Source: Flavobacteriia bacterium (GTDB lineage: Bacteria; Bacteroidota; Bacteroidia; Flavobacteriales_D; Crocinitomicaceae). Taken from it: a stretch of DNA of 32,946 nucleotides. Under the pieces are notes generated by a model. That model worked only from the letters and a program-made list of their open reading frames with translations, was not told the origin of the DNA and searched no databases. A program made the translations under genes and the position numbers. The DNA is taken from contig CANHRS010000023.1 in assembly GCA_947463445.1 (NCBI GenBank), positions 1-32,946 of the forward strand, written 5' to 3'. Below are positions 16,417-24,477 of this stretch, in pieces. The first letter of the stretch is position 1; each line of letters begins with the position of its first letter.

Positions 16417-17100
16417 ATGCACTTTTTATCTCAATTAGCCCATACCTTAAAGCACAATCTCCCAGGAGAACGCGCCCATTTACCATTGTCGCCTTTGCAT
16501 CGCCCTGTGACAAGTGAAGTGATTCAAAATCTGACGGAATATAAAGAATCTGCGGTTGCGGTTGTATTGTTTGAAGTGGAAAAAATAGTGCATTGCATTT
16601 TGATCCAACGCACAGAATATACTGGAAAGCACAGTGGTCAAATTAGTTTTCCAGGTGGAAAAAAAGATAAAGAAGATATCGATTTAGTTACGACTGCTAA
16701 ACGTGAATGTTTGGAAGAAGTCGGTGTGGATATTTCAAGTGCGGAATATTTAGGAAAATTAAGCCAAGTATATATTCCAGTGAGTGGTTTTTTGGTTGAG
16801 CCGCATGTGTTTTATTATCCGGAAGTTCCAATATTTGTGCAGCAAGAACGCGAGGTTGCAGCTGTTTTTACCATTTCACTGGATGAATTACTCGCGGAAG
16901 ATGTGATCAGCGAAATGAAAGTAGAAACGGAAAACAAATTAGTGAAAATGAAAGTTCCTTGTTTCGCTATTCGAGATAAACAGATTTGGGGTGCGACAGC
17001 GTTGATATTGAATGAATTGAGAGAAACGGTTCGAGTGACGGAAGAGACGAATGTGACGAGTGACGGTCCTTCCTTTCGACAAGCTCAGGAACCGAAGTGA
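16417..17100 (+). CDS. Nudix hydrolase, CoA pyrophosphatase (NudL-like)
   Basis: The 227-residue cytosolic enzyme shows the CoA-pyrophosphatase combination: LIQRTEYTGKHSGQISFPGGK (62-82) followed by a Nudix box with RECLEEVGV (96-104), whose Glu residues bind Mg2+. Family members cleave CoA or acyl-CoA to phosphopantetheine and 3',5'-ADP. FPGG before the Nudix helix favours this subgroup. The last roughly 22 residues (from about VTEETNVTSDG to the end) are encoded by GTGACGAG and CTTCGACAAGCTCAGG repeats, so the natural C-terminus has probably been extended or replaced. Monocistronic in appearance. Confidence 0.85.
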   Translation: MHFLSQLAHTLKHNLPGERAHLPLSPLHRPVTSEVIQNLTEYKESAVAVVLFEVEKIVHCILIQRTEYTGKHSGQISFPGGKKDKEDIDLVTTAKRECLEEVGVDISSAEYLGKLSQVYIPVSGFLVEPHVFYYPEVPIFVQQEREVAAVFTISLDELLAEDVISEMKVETENKLVKMKVPCFAIRDKQIWGATALILNELRETVRVTEETNVTSDGPSFRQAQEPK

Positions 17101-17126
17101 CGAGTGACGGAAGTGACGAGTGACGA
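17036..17126. repeat. GTGACGAG and CTTCGACA repeats at the Nudix 3' end
   Basis: Tandem GTGACGAGTGACGG-type units flank a TTCCTTTCGACAAGCTCAGG element. They cover the last 65 bp of the Nudix gene and continue past its stop codon into the spacer. Confidence 0.85.
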
Positions 17127-17169
17127 ACGATAACTCAAATTGAAGAAGTTATAATTAAATAAAGAAAAA

Positions 17170-17589
17170 ATGAGAAATATAAAAAAGTTTATATTTATTC
17201 TATCATTAGGAATATTTATTTCAATTCTTACTATTTCCTGTGATCCGATGTACACAAATAATTACACACTTGAAAACAATTCAGACTCTACTTTGTTTGT
17301 AAGTGTAAATAGGACATATATAAATGATTCGATTTCGTCAAAATTGATAAGTTATAATTGGCAGACAATTCATGCGCACACTTCAGAAGTAATTAATACA
17401 GATAGAATGAGAGGTAAATTAAAGGATGATCAATTAAATTATTTTGGTAATTCGATTAAGTTGACATTAGATACTCTTACAAAAATTGAAGTTAAAAAAG
17501 ACATAAATAACTACTTAAATTGGAAAAGAATAATAATTAATAATACCAACGAATATACTTTCTCAGTTGCTACCTCCGAATTAAAGTAA
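17170..17589 (+). CDS. Small lipoprotein, function unknown
   Basis: The 139-residue protein has an N-terminal hydrophobic stretch and lipobox ILTISC (Cys24), then CDPMYTNNYTLENNSDSTLF. The mature part looks like a single small beta domain. No family is recognised and no catalytic residue stands out. The start follows an A-rich leader, and the gene stands alone between the repeat-rich Nudix end and the next gene. Codon use is more AT-rich than the enzyme genes around it. Confidence 0.6.
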   Translation: MRNIKKFIFILSLGIFISILTISCDPMYTNNYTLENNSDSTLFVSVNRTYINDSISSKLISYNWQTIHAHTSEVINTDRMRGKLKDDQLNYFGNSIKLTLDTLTKIEVKKDINNYLNWKRIIINNTNEYTFSVATSELK

Positions 17590-17670
17590 AAGAAGTAATA
17601 TACTGACTTTTCTCATGTTTATGTTAAATCCCATTGCATATATTTGATCGAACTCTAAAATATAGAAATT

Positions 17671-18177
17671 ATGAATGCTGCACATGTACATCTTTTACTG
17701 AATCACCTACCAATTATTGGAATCCTCGTTGGTTTTATAATTTTGGTGAGTGGTTTTGTTTTTAAATCTGCTTTGACTAGACGCATCGGAAATATCACCT
17801 TATTTTTTGCGGCAGTATTTGTGTACCCGAGTTTTAATACTGGGGAAGGTGCAGAAGAAGTGGTGGAGAATATGCCAGGTGTAAGCGAGGGGTTGATCGA
17901 AAAACACGAAGAATTAGCAGAACAAATGGTTAATTTTGTAACGATCTTACTGCCTTTATTGTTGGTGACATTTTATACTGATTGGAAACAAAAAGGGTTT
18001 TTGAAGTATGTCCAATGGGCTGTATTAGCAGTTTCTTTTATTGTCATCATTTACGGCAAATTGGTAGGTACAACCGGAGGAGAAATTAGACATACGGAAA
18101 TACGAACCGAGCAAGTTGGAGGAGGAGATGCACCATCGTTTATTAATAAGGAAGCAGAGGGAGAAGACGAAGATTAA
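17671..18177 (+). CDS. Four-helix membrane protein with HLLLNHLPIIG motif (DUF2231-like)
   Basis: The 168-residue protein has about four membrane segments (roughly 12-32, 38-52, 86-103 and 112-131). His5, His7 and His12 in AHVHLLLNHLPIIG and the downstream GKLVGTTGGEIRH segment resemble DUF2231-type proteins, some of which are suspected haem-b membrane cytochromes. That link is only by pattern. The C-terminal 35 residues are polar and acidic (ending EGEDED). Its stop directly abuts the stop of the convergent oxygenase gene. Confidence 0.6.
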   Translation: MNAAHVHLLLNHLPIIGILVGFIILVSGFVFKSALTRRIGNITLFFAAVFVYPSFNTGEGAEEVVENMPGVSEGLIEKHEELAEQMVNFVTILLPLLLVTFYTDWKQKGFLKYVQWAVLAVSFIVIIYGKLVGTTGGEIRHTEIRTEQVGGGDAPSFINKEAEGEDED

Positions 18178-18768
18178 TCAAGTTTTCAACCAACCTGTAA
18201 TACTTAATCTGTTTTTTTGTGTCGTTAAAACTGCATGCGGAATTTCATTGCTTTTGAAAAATACACATTTTCCCATCGTTGGTGTAATTTTATAGGTTTC
18301 CTTATCTAGTTCTACTGCCAATTCTCCGCCATCGTTTTCTTGCCAATTTTCATTCAGATAAACAATCAGGCTATATTTTCGTGAATCTTTATTCGTAAAT
18401 TGATCGAGGTGTTTATGGTAGTAGGTTCCTTTTTCGTAAAGCGTATAATGAAATTCATAGGATTTAATTCCTGTGTAACACGTTGTATTTAAGTATTCTA
18501 TAAAGGTATCTAAAATATCCAAAAATTGATTTTCACTAGCGTTGTTGTGTGACCTTTCTAACCAACAAATTTGATCTCCACGCACATTGGTTAACGTGTT
18601 TTTATTGGTGTTACTACCAGTGCCTGCGCGTTTTAATTTTCCTTGATTATGTAGTTCTAGGATATTATTTCGAAGGTTTAAGAGTAAAGAATTTGGGATG
18701 AAATTCTCTTGAATGCCCACTTTGTTTTCGAGAAATGAATCTATCAAAGTGTCAAAGACCTTTTTCAT
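18178..18768 (-). CDS. 2-oxoglutarate/Fe(II) oxygenase, prolyl 4-hydroxylase type
   Basis: The protein contains the double-stranded beta-helix signature of Fe(II)/2OG dioxygenases: HLD (His120, Asp122 counted from the chosen start) in YYHKHLDQF, distal His178 in EIPHAVL, and the 2OG-binding Arg187 in NRLSITGW. SLIVYLNENWQENDGGEL is typical of the P4H-like subgroup. The substrate is not predictable. I chose the ATG at 18768 (MKKVFDTLIDSF) because family members start about here; an in-frame ATG at 18792 would add eight residues. Length of 196 residues is normal. Confidence 0.82.
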   Translation of the reverse strand: MKKVFDTLIDSFLENKVGIQENFIPNSLLLNLRNNILELHNQGKLKRAGTGSNTNKNTLTNVRGDQICWLERSHNNASENQFLDILDTFIEYLNTTCYTGIKSYEFHYTLYEKGTYYHKHLDQFTNKDSRKYSLIVYLNENWQENDGGELAVELDKETYKITPTMGKCVFFKSNEIPHAVLTTQKNRLSITGWLKT

Positions 18769-18861
18769 AGTATCGATTTTAACAATCGACACATGTCAAG
18801 AGTGATGTAAGGTAGGTGCTAAATTTGGATATATTGGATAATAGTCACACTATTTTTAATT

Positions 18862-18876
18862 AATCGAACTTCGATT
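18862..18876. promoter_or_regulatory. Perfect dyad AATCGAA-C-TTCGATT
   Basis: A 7-bp inverted repeat with a single central base lies about 94 bp upstream of the oxygenase start. The one-base centre suits a protein-binding dyad better than an RNA hairpin. No assignment possible. Confidence 0.25.
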
Positions 18877-18920
18877 GTTAAATCATTGTAAATTAAATAT
18901 TTAAAATATTTTTTTTCTTT

Positions 18921-18960
18921 CCCTCCTTGAAGGTCCCGAAAGCTTTCGGGAAAGGGAGGT
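18921..18960. repeat. TCCCGAAAGCTTTCGGGA palindrome within a CCTCC/GGAGG hairpin
   Basis: The 18-bp perfect palindrome at 18934-18951 is identical to that inside ccoI (6182-6199). Here it is embedded between CCCTCCTT and AAGGGAGG arms and followed by GTGATTTTTTTT, so it could end transcription read from the left. It lies between the oxygenase and rluF. Confidence 0.75.
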
Positions 18961-19017
18961 GATTTTTTTTAATGAATATGTTAAATAGATTTTACAGTGA
19001 GTTCCATATCACACACT

Positions 19018-19935
19018 TCACTTCTTTGGTTTACCTACGCGTTTTTTTCCACTTCCACTTCCACCTCCCGTCGCTCGTCGCCCGTCGCTCGTCACTTTCT
19101 TGGGTCCTTTTCCAAATAAGCTTGGCTTATTGCCGCTTTTTTTGGCTTTATAGGTCGGTTCTTTTGCAGCAACAGGTTTTGCTTTCGGTTTTATTTTGGA
19201 TTTATTGGTTTCAGAACTAGAAGTTTCGATCATTGTAAATATATGATTCAACTCACTTTCTGTCAAATCGCGCCATTCTCCTAACGGAATTCCAGTAATT
19301 GGTACATTCATGATACGCGTTCTTTCCAACTTGCGCACTTCATAACCAAAATACTCACACATACGACGAATTTGACGGTTTAAGCCTTGAATCAGGGTAA
19401 TTCTAAAAACCAGGGTGCTTTCTTGGGTGACCTTACATTTTCGCGTTACTTGTCCTAAAATAGGAACACCAGTCGCCATGGAAGTGATAAACTTTTCATT
19501 GATTGGTTTGTCTACGGTAACCAAATATTCTTTCTCATGCGCATTTTCTGCACGTAAGATTTTATTAACGATGTCTCCATCATTGGTCAAGAAAATTAAT
19601 CCTTGGGAATCTTTATCCAAGCGACCAATGTTGAAAATTCTAGAAGAGTGATTTACGTAGTCTACGATATTCCCTCGTACATCGTCTTCTGTAGTACACG
19701 TCACACCAACCGGTTTGTTGAATGCAATGTATACGCGATCTTCCATGGAAAGCGGTTCCAAGCGTTGACCATTTACGGTAACACGGTCCCGTGGTTTAAC
19801 AACATCGCCAACTACAGCTTTGCGATTGTTGATATACACCGTTCCTTTTTCAATGTATTTATCTGCTTCTCTTCGAGAACAAATACCACTTTCAGCGATA
19901 AATTTATTGAGACGAACTACGTTGTAATTTTCCAT
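19018..19935 (-). CDS. rluF: 23S rRNA pseudouridine synthase RluF
   Basis: RluF isomerises a uridine in 23S rRNA (position 2604 in Escherichia coli). The 305-residue protein has an N-terminal S4 RNA-binding domain (about 7-55, [21 protein letters not shown]), then a catalytic domain with [18 protein letters not shown] and catalytic Asp107, and a C-terminal [28 protein letters not shown] block with GEWRDLT, which fits RluF rather than RluB. The ATG at 19935 gives [12 protein letters not shown], like known RluF; an upstream ATG at 19983 would add 16 unrelated residues. The basic tail is normal for RluF, but the [12 protein letters not shown] part is encoded by GTGACGAGCGACGGG-type repeats. Confidence 0.93.
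   Translation of the reverse strand: MENYNVVRLNKFIAESGICSRREADKYIEKGTVYINNRKAVVGDVVKPRDRVTVNGQRLEPLSMEDRVYIAFNKPVGVTCTTEDDVRGNIVDYVNHSSRIFNIGRLDKDSQGLIFLTNDGDIVNKILRAENAHEKEYLVTVDKPINEKFITSMATGVPILGQVTRKCKVTQESTLVFRITLIQGLNRQIRRMCEYFGYEVRKLERTRIMNVPITGIPLGEWRDLTESELNHIFTMIETSSSETNKSKIKPKAKPVAAKEPTYKAKKSGNKPSLFGKGPKKVTSDGRRATGGGSGSGKKRVGKPKK
19062..19097. repeat. CGTCGCTCGTC repeats in the rluF tail
   Basis: Tandem CCCGTCGCTCGT units followed by CGTCACTTTC belong to the GTGACGAG family. They encode the [11 protein letters not shown] section of the RluF C-terminal tail. Confidence 0.65.
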
Positions 19936-20140
19936 ACTACAAAAGAAAGCAAAAATTATTGATTCGGTTACATATAATCTCAAATTCAGTCATCTCTCGA
20001 AAGGTAGATTGTATGTTGAGATACATTAGTTTCCCTACTTGTTTGGTGTTTAAGGACGGTGAAAATTGCACTTTTTTTATTACAACTGAATTTACATAGG
20101 TGGTATTTAGATTAAGTTGCTGTATTGCATTGTTTTATAG

Positions 20141-20248
20141 TTTGTTTACTTCCTTTTGTGGATTTTTGTTTAAGTTTTATTGAAAATAATTAAACAAAAC
20201 GTGTGAAATAAAATTTTGTTGAAGTATATTTGCTTAAATCTAAACAAA
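20141..20248. promoter_or_regulatory. Cluster of TTTGTTTA/TAAACAAA motifs upstream of the carH-like gene
   Basis: TTTGTTTA occurs at 20141-20148 and 20165-20172, and its reverse complement TAAACAAA at 20191-20198 and 20241-20248. The inner pair extends to an exact 9-bp inverted repeat (20165-20173 and 20190-20198). They surround the promoter and are good candidates for operators of the CarH-like regulator. The region is AT-rich, so chance similarity is possible. The rest of the 316-bp rluF/carH gap shows nothing else clear. Confidence 0.4.
20202..20232 (+). promoter_or_regulatory. Bacteroidota-type promoter of the carotenoid operon
   Basis: An exact -7 consensus TATATTTG (TAnnTTTG) lies at 20225-20232, with a -33-like TGTG at 20202-20205 and the canonical 19-bp spacing. 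The predicted transcript would start about 15 bp before the ATG at 20252. It is the best promoter match in the window. Confidence 0.6.
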
Positions 20249-20251
20249 AAC

Positions 20252-21130
20252 ATGAAAGTTTTTACCATAGCCCAATTGGAACAGTTTTCCGGCGTCAAAG
20301 CACATACGATACGTATTTGGGAGCAGCGTTACAATGCACTGCAACCGAGTCGTTCAGAAGGAAATACCAGATACTACGATAACAACCAATTGCGTAGACT
20401 TTTAAATATTTCTAGTTTGATGGAATATAAATACAAACCTTCTAAACTTTGTATTCTTTCGGATGAAGCATTGGGTGAGTTGGTGCAAGAACATTTACTT
20501 TCCAAGCAAGATGAAAATCCGGTGAATGAATTTTACATCACCCAATTAATTGCTGCAGCAACTGCATATAATGAGCAGTCTTTTTCAACTATTTTCAACG
20601 CAGCTATTGCAGAAAAAGGATTGAAATTAACGTATGGAGATATTATTTATCCATTGTTGGTAAGGGTTGGATACATGTGGACCCAAGACTCTATGTTGGT
20701 AACACAAGAACATTTTATGTCTAGCTTGATAAAACAGAAAGTTTTTACTGCAGTTGAACAAATTGAAAACACCATTATTACCTCCGATAGAACGTGGTTA
20801 TTATTTCTTCCAGAAAACGAATTTCACGAACTAGGTTTATTAATTGCAAATTACATACTAAAAAGTACCGGTAATAAAGTGTATTATTTAGGAAGTAATG
20901 TTCCGCTTCAGGCTTTAAACACTACCTTAGAAGATTTGTATGTTTCCGATGCCTTAACTTTTTTGGTTCATACACCATCAGCGGAAGATATTAGCGAATA
21001 TGCTAAAATAATAGGAGATCACAATGTGTCATTGCACATCGCAACCAATGAACAGACAAAAAAATATTTGTCGGATAAATTAACGTGTACTTGGTTGACA
21101 AACCTTAATGAACTAGAACAACATGGCTAA
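20252..21130 (+). CDS. CarH/LitR-like MerR-family B12-binding photoreceptor regulator
   Basis: The 292-residue protein has an N-terminal MerR DNA-binding domain (about 3-70, FTIAQLEQFSGVKAHTIRIWEQRY) and a C-terminal cobalamin-binding module. The helical bundle carries the CarH signature W-x9-EH (Trp143, Glu153, His154), and the Rossmann domain has the lower-ligand motif E-x-H-x-x-G (Glu190, His192, Gly195). CarH proteins bind adenosylcobalamin, repress carotenoid genes in the dark and release DNA in light. Thr144 stands where Thermus CarH has His132, the ligand formed after illumination. The ATG at 20252 fits the MerR N-terminus; an upstream start at 20216 would overlap the -7 box. Its 3' end overlaps crtI by 8 bp. 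Confidence 0.88.
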   Translation: MKVFTIAQLEQFSGVKAHTIRIWEQRYNALQPSRSEGNTRYYDNNQLRRLLNISSLMEYKYKPSKLCILSDEALGELVQEHLLSKQDENPVNEFYITQLIAAATAYNEQSFSTIFNAAIAEKGLKLTYGDIIYPLLVRVGYMWTQDSMLVTQEHFMSSLIKQKVFTAVEQIENTIITSDRTWLLFLPENEFHELGLLIANYILKSTGNKVYYLGSNVPLQALNTTLEDLYVSDALTFLVHTPSAEDISEYAKIIGDHNVSLHIATNEQTKKYLSDKLTCTWLTNLNELEQHG

Positions 21131-22598
21131 AATAGCAATCATAGGATCCGGTTTTGCTGGAATAAGTACCGCTTCATACCTAGCGAAAGCAGGGCATGAG
21201 GTACATGTATATGAAAAAAATACCACACTCGGAGGTAGAGCTCGTTCATTTACTACGGAGAATGGATATATGTTTGACATGGGACCAAGTTGGTATTGGA
21301 TGCCCGATATTTTTGAACGCTATTTTCGAGATTTCGGTGTAAATGTGTCGGATTTATATGAATTAAAATTACTTAACCCTTCGTTTGATGTGGTTTTTGG
21401 AGAAAAAGATACGATGCATGTTCCGGAAAATTTCGAGGAATTATGTGCCTTGTTTGAATCCATTGAACCGGGAAGTAAGTTACAATTGATTAAGTTTTTA
21501 GAAGAAGCGGAGTTTAAGTATAAAGTTGGGGTAGATGAATTAATCTACAAACCAGCAAATTCTATTACAGAATTTATGACGCCGGATGTCATGAAAGGAG
21601 TACTTCGTTTACAAGTTTTCTCTTCATTTAGTAAACATGTTCGAAAATATTTTACCAATCCGAAACTGATTACATTGATGGAATTTCCGGTGTTGTTTTT
21701 AGGTGCAATGCCTCAGGATACGCCGGCTTTATATAGTTTAATGAATTTTGCAGGACTAAAATTGGGTACGTGGTATCCGATGGGTGGTTTTGGAAAAGTA
21801 ATAGATGGTATGGTGCAAGTAGCGGAACAATTAGGTGTTAAGTTTCATGTTAATTCTGCTGTCCAACATATTAACGTCGAAAATGGATTAGCTACTTCCC
21901 TTACTATCCACGATCAAAGGATATATTTTGATGCCGTAATTGCTGGGGCAGATTACCACCACGTAGAAAGTAAATTACTACCAGAAAAATATAGAAACTA
22001 CTCAGAAGCGTATTGGGGTAAAAAAACATTTGCACCGTCTTCTTTAATTTACTATCTTGGTGTAAATAAGCAGATTTCAAATTTAGTACACCATACACTT
22101 TTCTTTGATGAGGACTTGACGCAACACGCGAAAGAAATCTACAAAAATCCAATGTGGCCGTCTAAACCTTTGTTCTATGTTTGTTGTCCTTCCAAAACAG
22201 ATAAATCCGTTGCACCGGAGGGACATGAAAATTTATTTTTATTGATGCCTTTAGCACCTGGGTTGACAGATTCTGAAGAATTACGCGAAAAGTATTTTCA
22301 GCAGATGATGCAACGATTAGAAAAACAAACAGGAGAAAAAATCATGGATTTCATTGATTACAAACGTAGTTATTGTGTCAATGATTTTGTGTCAGATTAC
22401 AATTCCTACAAAGGTAATGCGTATGGTTTAGCCAATACCTTAGGACAAACAGCAATTTTTAAACCGAAAATTAGAAATAAAAAAATTAGTAATTTGTTCT
22501 ATACCGGACAGTTAACTGTTCCTGGTCCTGGGGTTCCACCTTCGTTGATTTCTGGGAAAATAGCAGCAAATGAACTAGTAAAACAATTAAAATCTTAA
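21123..22598 (+). CDS. crtI: Phytoene desaturase CrtI
   Basis: CrtI is a membrane-associated FAD enzyme that introduces double bonds into phytoene to give lycopene or a related product. The 491-residue protein has the dinucleotide-binding motif IIGSGFAG (6-13) with the acidic end of the second strand at VYEKN, GGRARSF (37-43), GYMFDMGPSWY (48-58), and the C-terminal bacterial desaturase signature YTGQLTVPGPGVPPSLISGK. Length is typical. It overlaps the carH-like gene by 8 bp and lies 4 bp before crtB, so the four genes are very likely one transcript. The number of desaturation steps cannot be read from sequence. Confidence 0.95.
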   Translation: MAKIAIIGSGFAGISTASYLAKAGHEVHVYEKNTTLGGRARSFTTENGYMFDMGPSWYWMPDIFERYFRDFGVNVSDLYELKLLNPSFDVVFGEKDTMHVPENFEELCALFESIEPGSKLQLIKFLEEAEFKYKVGVDELIYKPANSITEFMTPDVMKGVLRLQVFSSFSKHVRKYFTNPKLITLMEFPVLFLGAMPQDTPALYSLMNFAGLKLGTWYPMGGFGKVIDGMVQVAEQLGVKFHVNSAVQHINVENGLATSLTIHDQRIYFDAVIAGADYHHVESKLLPEKYRNYSEAYWGKKTFAPSSLIYYLGVNKQISNLVHHTLFFDEDLTQHAKEIYKNPMWPSKPLFYVCCPSKTDKSVAPEGHENLFLLMPLAPGLTDSEELREKYFQQMMQRLEKQTGEKIMDFIDYKRSYCVNDFVSDYNSYKGNAYGLANTLGQTAIFKPKIRNKKISNLFYTGQLTVPGPGVPPSLISGKIAANELVKQLKS

Positions 22599-22602
22599 AA
22601 CG

Positions 22603-23439
22603 ATGAAAGCACTATTTGATGAGGTGTCAGTGATGTGTAGTAAGTTGACTACCAAGAGATACAGTACAAGTTTTTCCTTGGGTATTCTTTTTTTGAAAAA
22701 CCCTTTACGAAACCCAATATATGCCATTTATGGATTTGTTCGTTTTGCGGATGAAATTGTAGATAGTTTTGATGGCTACGATAAAAAGTATTTATTAGAT
22801 AAATTTCGTGCAGATTTATATGAAGCACTAGAACAACGTATTTCGTTAAATCCAATTTTAAATTCATTTCAACAAATTGTACATCAGTATAACATTGATA
22901 TCGAATTGGTGAATGTTTTCCTAGATAGTATGGAAATGGATTTAGAAAAACAGTTCTATGTGAAAGAAAATTATGAAAAATATATTTTAGGTTCTGCAGA
23001 AGTGGTTGGACTAATGTGTTTGAAAGTTTTCTTAAACGGAAATCAAGAGAAATACGACGAATTGAAGCCATATGCCATGAAATTGGGTGCTGCATTCCAA
23101 AAAATCAACTTCTTGCGTGATTTGAAAGACGATTACCAAACATTGGGAAGAACCTATTTTCCAAATGTAGATATGACGGAATTTACGCTTCAAGCAAAAA
23201 GAGAGATAGAAGAGGAGATAGCACTAGATTTTAAGGAAGCATTAATTGGAATTAAAAAGTTACCAGTTTCCTCCAAAGGCGGAGTTTATTTAGCGTATGT
23301 GTATTATTTGACGTTATTCAAAAAAATCAAGCGCGTTTCTGTGGATCGAGTATTGGTAGAACGCATACGCGTAAGTAACGGAGAGAAAATCGCGTTAATG
23401 TTTAAAAGTATGTTACAGTTTAAAACCAATATGTTGTAA
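22603..23439 (+). CDS. crtB: Phytoene synthase CrtB
   Basis: CrtB condenses two geranylgeranyl diphosphates to phytoene. The 278-residue protein has the first Mg-binding motif D-x3-D (Asp50 and Asp54 in FADEIVD), YSTSFSLG at 20-27, and the second aspartate motif with Asp173 and Asp177 in NFLRDLKDDYQTLGRTYFP. Length is normal for the squalene/phytoene synthase family. It shares one base with the next gene (TAATG at 23437-23441), a strong sign of translational coupling. crtE is not in the window. Confidence 0.95.
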   Translation: MKALFDEVSVMCSKLTTKRYSTSFSLGILFLKNPLRNPIYAIYGFVRFADEIVDSFDGYDKKYLLDKFRADLYEALEQRISLNPILNSFQQIVHQYNIDIELVNVFLDSMEMDLEKQFYVKENYEKYILGSAEVVGLMCLKVFLNGNQEKYDELKPYAMKLGAAFQKINFLRDLKDDYQTLGRTYFPNVDMTEFTLQAKREIEEEIALDFKEALIGIKKLPVSSKGGVYLAYVYYLTLFKKIKRVSVDRVLVERIRVSNGEKIALMFKSMLQFKTNML

Positions 23440-23942
23440 TGAAATTTTGTATGTTTTTTTTACTTCCTTTTTTCTTTGTTAGTGCTACGAGCGTTGATAC
23501 TGTTTCGGAAGCAAGAACATTATTCAAAACAGCGGCATTCAACGCACAATCCTGTGCTTCATTGATGTATGGTTTAAAAAATTACAATGAAAATAACAAT
23601 CCTACCCTAGCTGCTTATAAAGCATGTGGATGGATGATGAATGCTAAATACGCGATTAACCCTTTGGATAAATGGAACTCTTTTTCTAAAGGTAAAACGT
23701 TACTGCAAAAATCGGTTAGTAAAGCTCCTCAGAATGTTGAAATTCGTTTTTTGCGTTTAGCTATGCAATCCAAATGTCCATCTTTTTTAGGGTACTCGGA
23801 GGATATACCCAAAGATAAAAATTTTGTTCTTCAGCAATTTAAGTCCTTGGATGACACAGAATTGAAAAATTTGATGAAAGGATTCTTAGAAAAAGCAGAT
23901 ATTTTGTCCGCTAGTGAAAAAAAAATAATTGAAAATTATTGA
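23439..23942 (+). CDS. Exported protein of unknown function between crtB and crtZ
   Basis: The 167-residue protein has a signal peptide (about 1-17, FFLLPFFFVSATS) and a helical mature part with two or more alpha repeats, such as LAAYKACGWMMNAKYAINPLDKWNSFSKGKTLLQKSV and VEIRFLRLAMQSKCPSFLGY. It looks like a small TPR-like or all-helical periplasmic protein. Cys38, Cys62 and Cys113 could form a disulfide. I do not recognise a named family. It overlaps crtB by one base and is 2 bp from crtZ, so it is embedded in the carotenoid operon and probably functions with it. Confidence 0.75.
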   Translation: MKFCMFFLLPFFFVSATSVDTVSEARTLFKTAAFNAQSCASLMYGLKNYNENNNPTLAAYKACGWMMNAKYAINPLDKWNSFSKGKTLLQKSVSKAPQNVEIRFLRLAMQSKCPSFLGYSEDIPKDKNFVLQQFKSLDDTELKNLMKGFLEKADILSASEKKIIENY

Positions 23943-23944
23943 TT

Positions 23945-24409
23945 ATGAATTATTTGTATATTAATATATTGATTGTTGTGACTACCTTTTTTGGAATGGA
24001 GGGCGTTGCTTGGTTGACGCACAGGTATGTGATGCATGGCTTTTTATGGAATCTGCACAGTGACCATCATAAAAAAGAGGTGACCGGTTTTTTTGAGAAA
24101 AATGATTACTTCTTTGTAATTTTCGCCGTTCCTGGAATGCTTGGTTTAATTATTGGTGGCCAATATGACTACAATTGGGCTTTTTGGATAGGTTTAGGAA
24201 TCACCATTTATGGAATTGCCTATTTTTTTGTTCACGATATATTTATTCACCAACGGTTTAAAATCTTTCGAAACGCGAATCAGTTGTATTTCAGAGCAAT
24301 CCGTCGAGGACATAAAATGCATCACAAACACCTTGGAAAAGAAGAAGGCGAATGTTTTGGTATGCTATGGGTGCCTTACAAATATTTTAAAGAAGCCCGC
24401 TCGAAATAG
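23945..24409 (+). CDS. crtZ: Beta-carotene hydroxylase CrtZ
   Basis: CrtZ is a membrane di-iron hydroxylase that adds 3-hydroxyl groups to beta-ionone rings, giving zeaxanthin-type products. The 154-residue protein has all histidine clusters of the family: His26-x4-His31 (HRYVMH), His38-x2-His41-His42 (HSDHH), HDIFIH (97-102) and HKMHH (123-127). Membrane segments lie between the clusters. I use the ATG at 23945; an in-frame TTG at 23939 lies two codons upstream. Because CrtZ needs a cyclised substrate, a lycopene cyclase must be encoded elsewhere. It is the last gene of the carotenoid operon. Confidence 0.93.
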   Translation: MNYLYINILIVVTTFFGMEGVAWLTHRYVMHGFLWNLHSDHHKKEVTGFFEKNDYFFVIFAVPGMLGLIIGGQYDYNWAFWIGLGITIYGIAYFFVHDIFIHQRFKIFRNANQLYFRAIRRGHKMHHKHLGKEEGECFGMLWVPYKYFKEARSK

Positions 24410-24477
24410 CAATTGATTACCAAGAATCTATAATTTGTAATCTGCAAGAATCTGCAATGTACCAATCTGTAATTTCA

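Noticed and set aside
18972-19220. Hydrophobic 82-residue open frame at the rluF 3' end
   Set aside because: It is mostly antisense to the Lys/Ser-rich RluF tail, which explains the Phe/Leu/Ser-rich translation.
19603-19962. 119-residue plus-strand open frame opposite rluF
   Set aside because: It lies wholly antisense to a well-conserved enzyme, and its sequence has no domain-like features.
19936-19983. Upstream start for rluF adding 16 residues
   Set aside because: The extension does not resemble RluF, whereas [12 protein letters not shown] matches known RluF N-termini.
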